Source: Favolaschia claudopus (lineage: Eukaryota; Basidiomycota; Agaricomycetes; Agaricales; Mycenaceae). Taken from it: a stretch of DNA of 64,000 bases. The position numbers and the translations under genes are program-made. Positions within the stretch are counted from its first letter, which is position 1; each line of letters starts with the position of its first letter. Positions 62,995 to 64,000 of this stretch are shown piece by piece. Under the pieces are notes generated by a model. It did not search any database. It worked only from the letters and a program-made list of their open reading frames with translations, and was not told the DNA's origin. The DNA lies in contig JAWWNJ010000158.1 of NCBI GenBank assembly GCA_037176885.1, forward strand, positions 1 to 64,000. Reading direction: 5' to 3'.

Positions 62995-64000
62995 ATGCAG
63001 CCGTCATACAGCAACTCGCCGGGGCGACGGCCAGTGAATGCAGCAGGTCGAGCGCCGTTTCAAAACATCGCCAACTTGCAGGAGGGGGTGGTTTGTTGGA
63101 GCAACAAAGGGCCGTTCGTCGAGATGAGGAGCGGGAGAGGCACGCCGCTTTTGCAGGAGACCCCGAGTCGTCGACGTCGACGCGTTCCACAAGCTTCGAA
63201 TGATGAAAACCGTTCGACGTCGCCAACGCCGCGTTCCTCGCGTTCTTTTCGCGTGCGTGGAACTTTCCTTTGTGTTTTTAACCACTGACCAATCGTTTCA
63301 GTCTGCTAATGGGCTACCGACACCACCGGACACGCAACGTTCAGCAGCTCAGCGCAAGGAATGTGAGCAAGCGAGCGGTACAAATTCAGCGACCATCTCG
63401 GAGCCCTTGCCGACCCCACCTCTAACCCATACAACCCCTCAAAATCAAGCCAGTCAATCAACTGCGACAGCTGCAGCCGGACCATCGAGGAGGAGCCTCG
63501 CGCAACTTGCACGTCAACAACGAGAGCGCGAGCTGAGAGAACAGGCCGCCCTGCAGCAACAGCAAACCGCCGCGCGCGCTCCGCCTATGAACCCGCCGCC
63601 TCAAGCTGACGAGCAACAACCTCCTGGTGCTCGAGATCCTCCGGCTGGCGAACAGCAGCAGCGTCTTTTCATACGCATACCACCTTTGCATACGCTGCAA
63701 GCTCAGCGTGCGGACGGTGCGAATCGAGGTCGTGCGGGTCGTGGTGCAGGTCGTGGTGCGAGTCGTGGTGCAGGTCGTGCAGGTCGTGGACGAGGTAATA
63801 TGTTTGTTCTTCTTCTGATTCTCAAAACTCAATACCATCTGCTCTAGCTACTAATGGGTAGCGTGCGCGTGCGCGTGCCCGACAGCCGCAGCTTCCCGCT
63901 GCCCGTCGTCCTTACACCGAACCAGCGCATCGACATGATCTCGGTTCAATGACTTCAAAGTGTGGGCACTGTGGCGCTTTGCATTGGATCGACGAACGGA
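62995..64000 (+). CDS. Helitron/PIF1-type helicase, N-terminal part (runs off window)
   Basis: ATG at 62995 starts MQPSYSNSPGRRPVNAAGRA PFQNIANLQE; exon 1 ends 63252, intron 63253-63301 (GTGCGT...TTTCAG), exon 2 from 63302 (SANGLPTPPDTQRSAAQRKE) is Pro/Gln/Ala/Arg-rich and ends in Gly-Arg repeats (GRGAGRGAS) at a GTAATA donor (63795). The last exon reads ARRPYTEPAHRHDLGSMTSK and CGHCGALHWIDER. This Cys-x2-Cys-GALHW start is what I associate with the N-terminus of Helitron replicase/helicases and related PIF1 proteins in mushrooms. A low-complexity leader before it is common. The frame at the last junction needs checking. The catalytic Rep and helicase domains would lie beyond 64000. Confidence 0.5.

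Overview
This window looks like the nuclear genome of a mushroom-type fungus (Basidiomycota, probably Agaricomycetes). Coding pieces are cut by many short GT-AG introns of about 42-60 nt. The protein families I recognise are ones I associate with Agaricomycetes: a basidiomycete integrase-core protein, an MCT-like MFS transporter, SET and PIF1/Helitron-type helicase remnants, a Tad-like LINE, a DIRS-type RT, Copia gag and a Tc1/mariner-like transposase. There are no rRNA operons, bacterial-style operons or CRISPR arrays. Family assignments are from motif recognition by eye; no database search was possible.

Layout. 1-3.9 kb: the intact 3' half of one conserved hypothetical gene and a broken second one. 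4.1-4.6 kb: a tandem repeat with a 180-bp period. 4.65-8.9 kb: two reverse-strand gene relics, a conserved hypothetical protein with an AT-hook tail and a DDE integrase-core gene. 10.8-17.5 kb: a nest of repeats, with two LINE copies whose 3' ends converge, a GC-rich hairpin repeat, and MITEs. 17.6-20.2 kb: a SET-domain gene split by a 2-kb insertion that itself carries a hAT-like insertion. 20.4-26.8 kb: repeats, foldback elements and MITEs. 27.2-33.2 kb: the 5' part of a small gene, then two 577-bp direct repeats flanking an antisense LINE ORF1, then a DIRS-like reverse transcriptase. 34-47.5 kb: LINE ORF1, a mariner-like transposase relic, an RT/RNase H relic and many MITEs. 48.6-52.8 kb: MITEs and an MFS transporter carrying a hAT MITE in an intron. 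54.9-56.7 kb: a conserved hypothetical gene hit by a MITE exactly at a splice donor. 58.7-64 kb: Copia gag, a PIF1 helicase remnant with a MITE in a helicase motif, further MITEs, and the start of a Helitron/PIF1-type helicase running off the end.

The main content is therefore an accretion of mobile DNA on old genes. At least ten insertions can be placed to the base from their terminal inverted repeats and target duplications (8-bp hAT-like and TA mariner-like). In several cases the exact insertion point relative to a codon or splice site can be read. Almost every multi-exon coding relic also carries single-base frame breaks, which may be decay, assembly indels or both.
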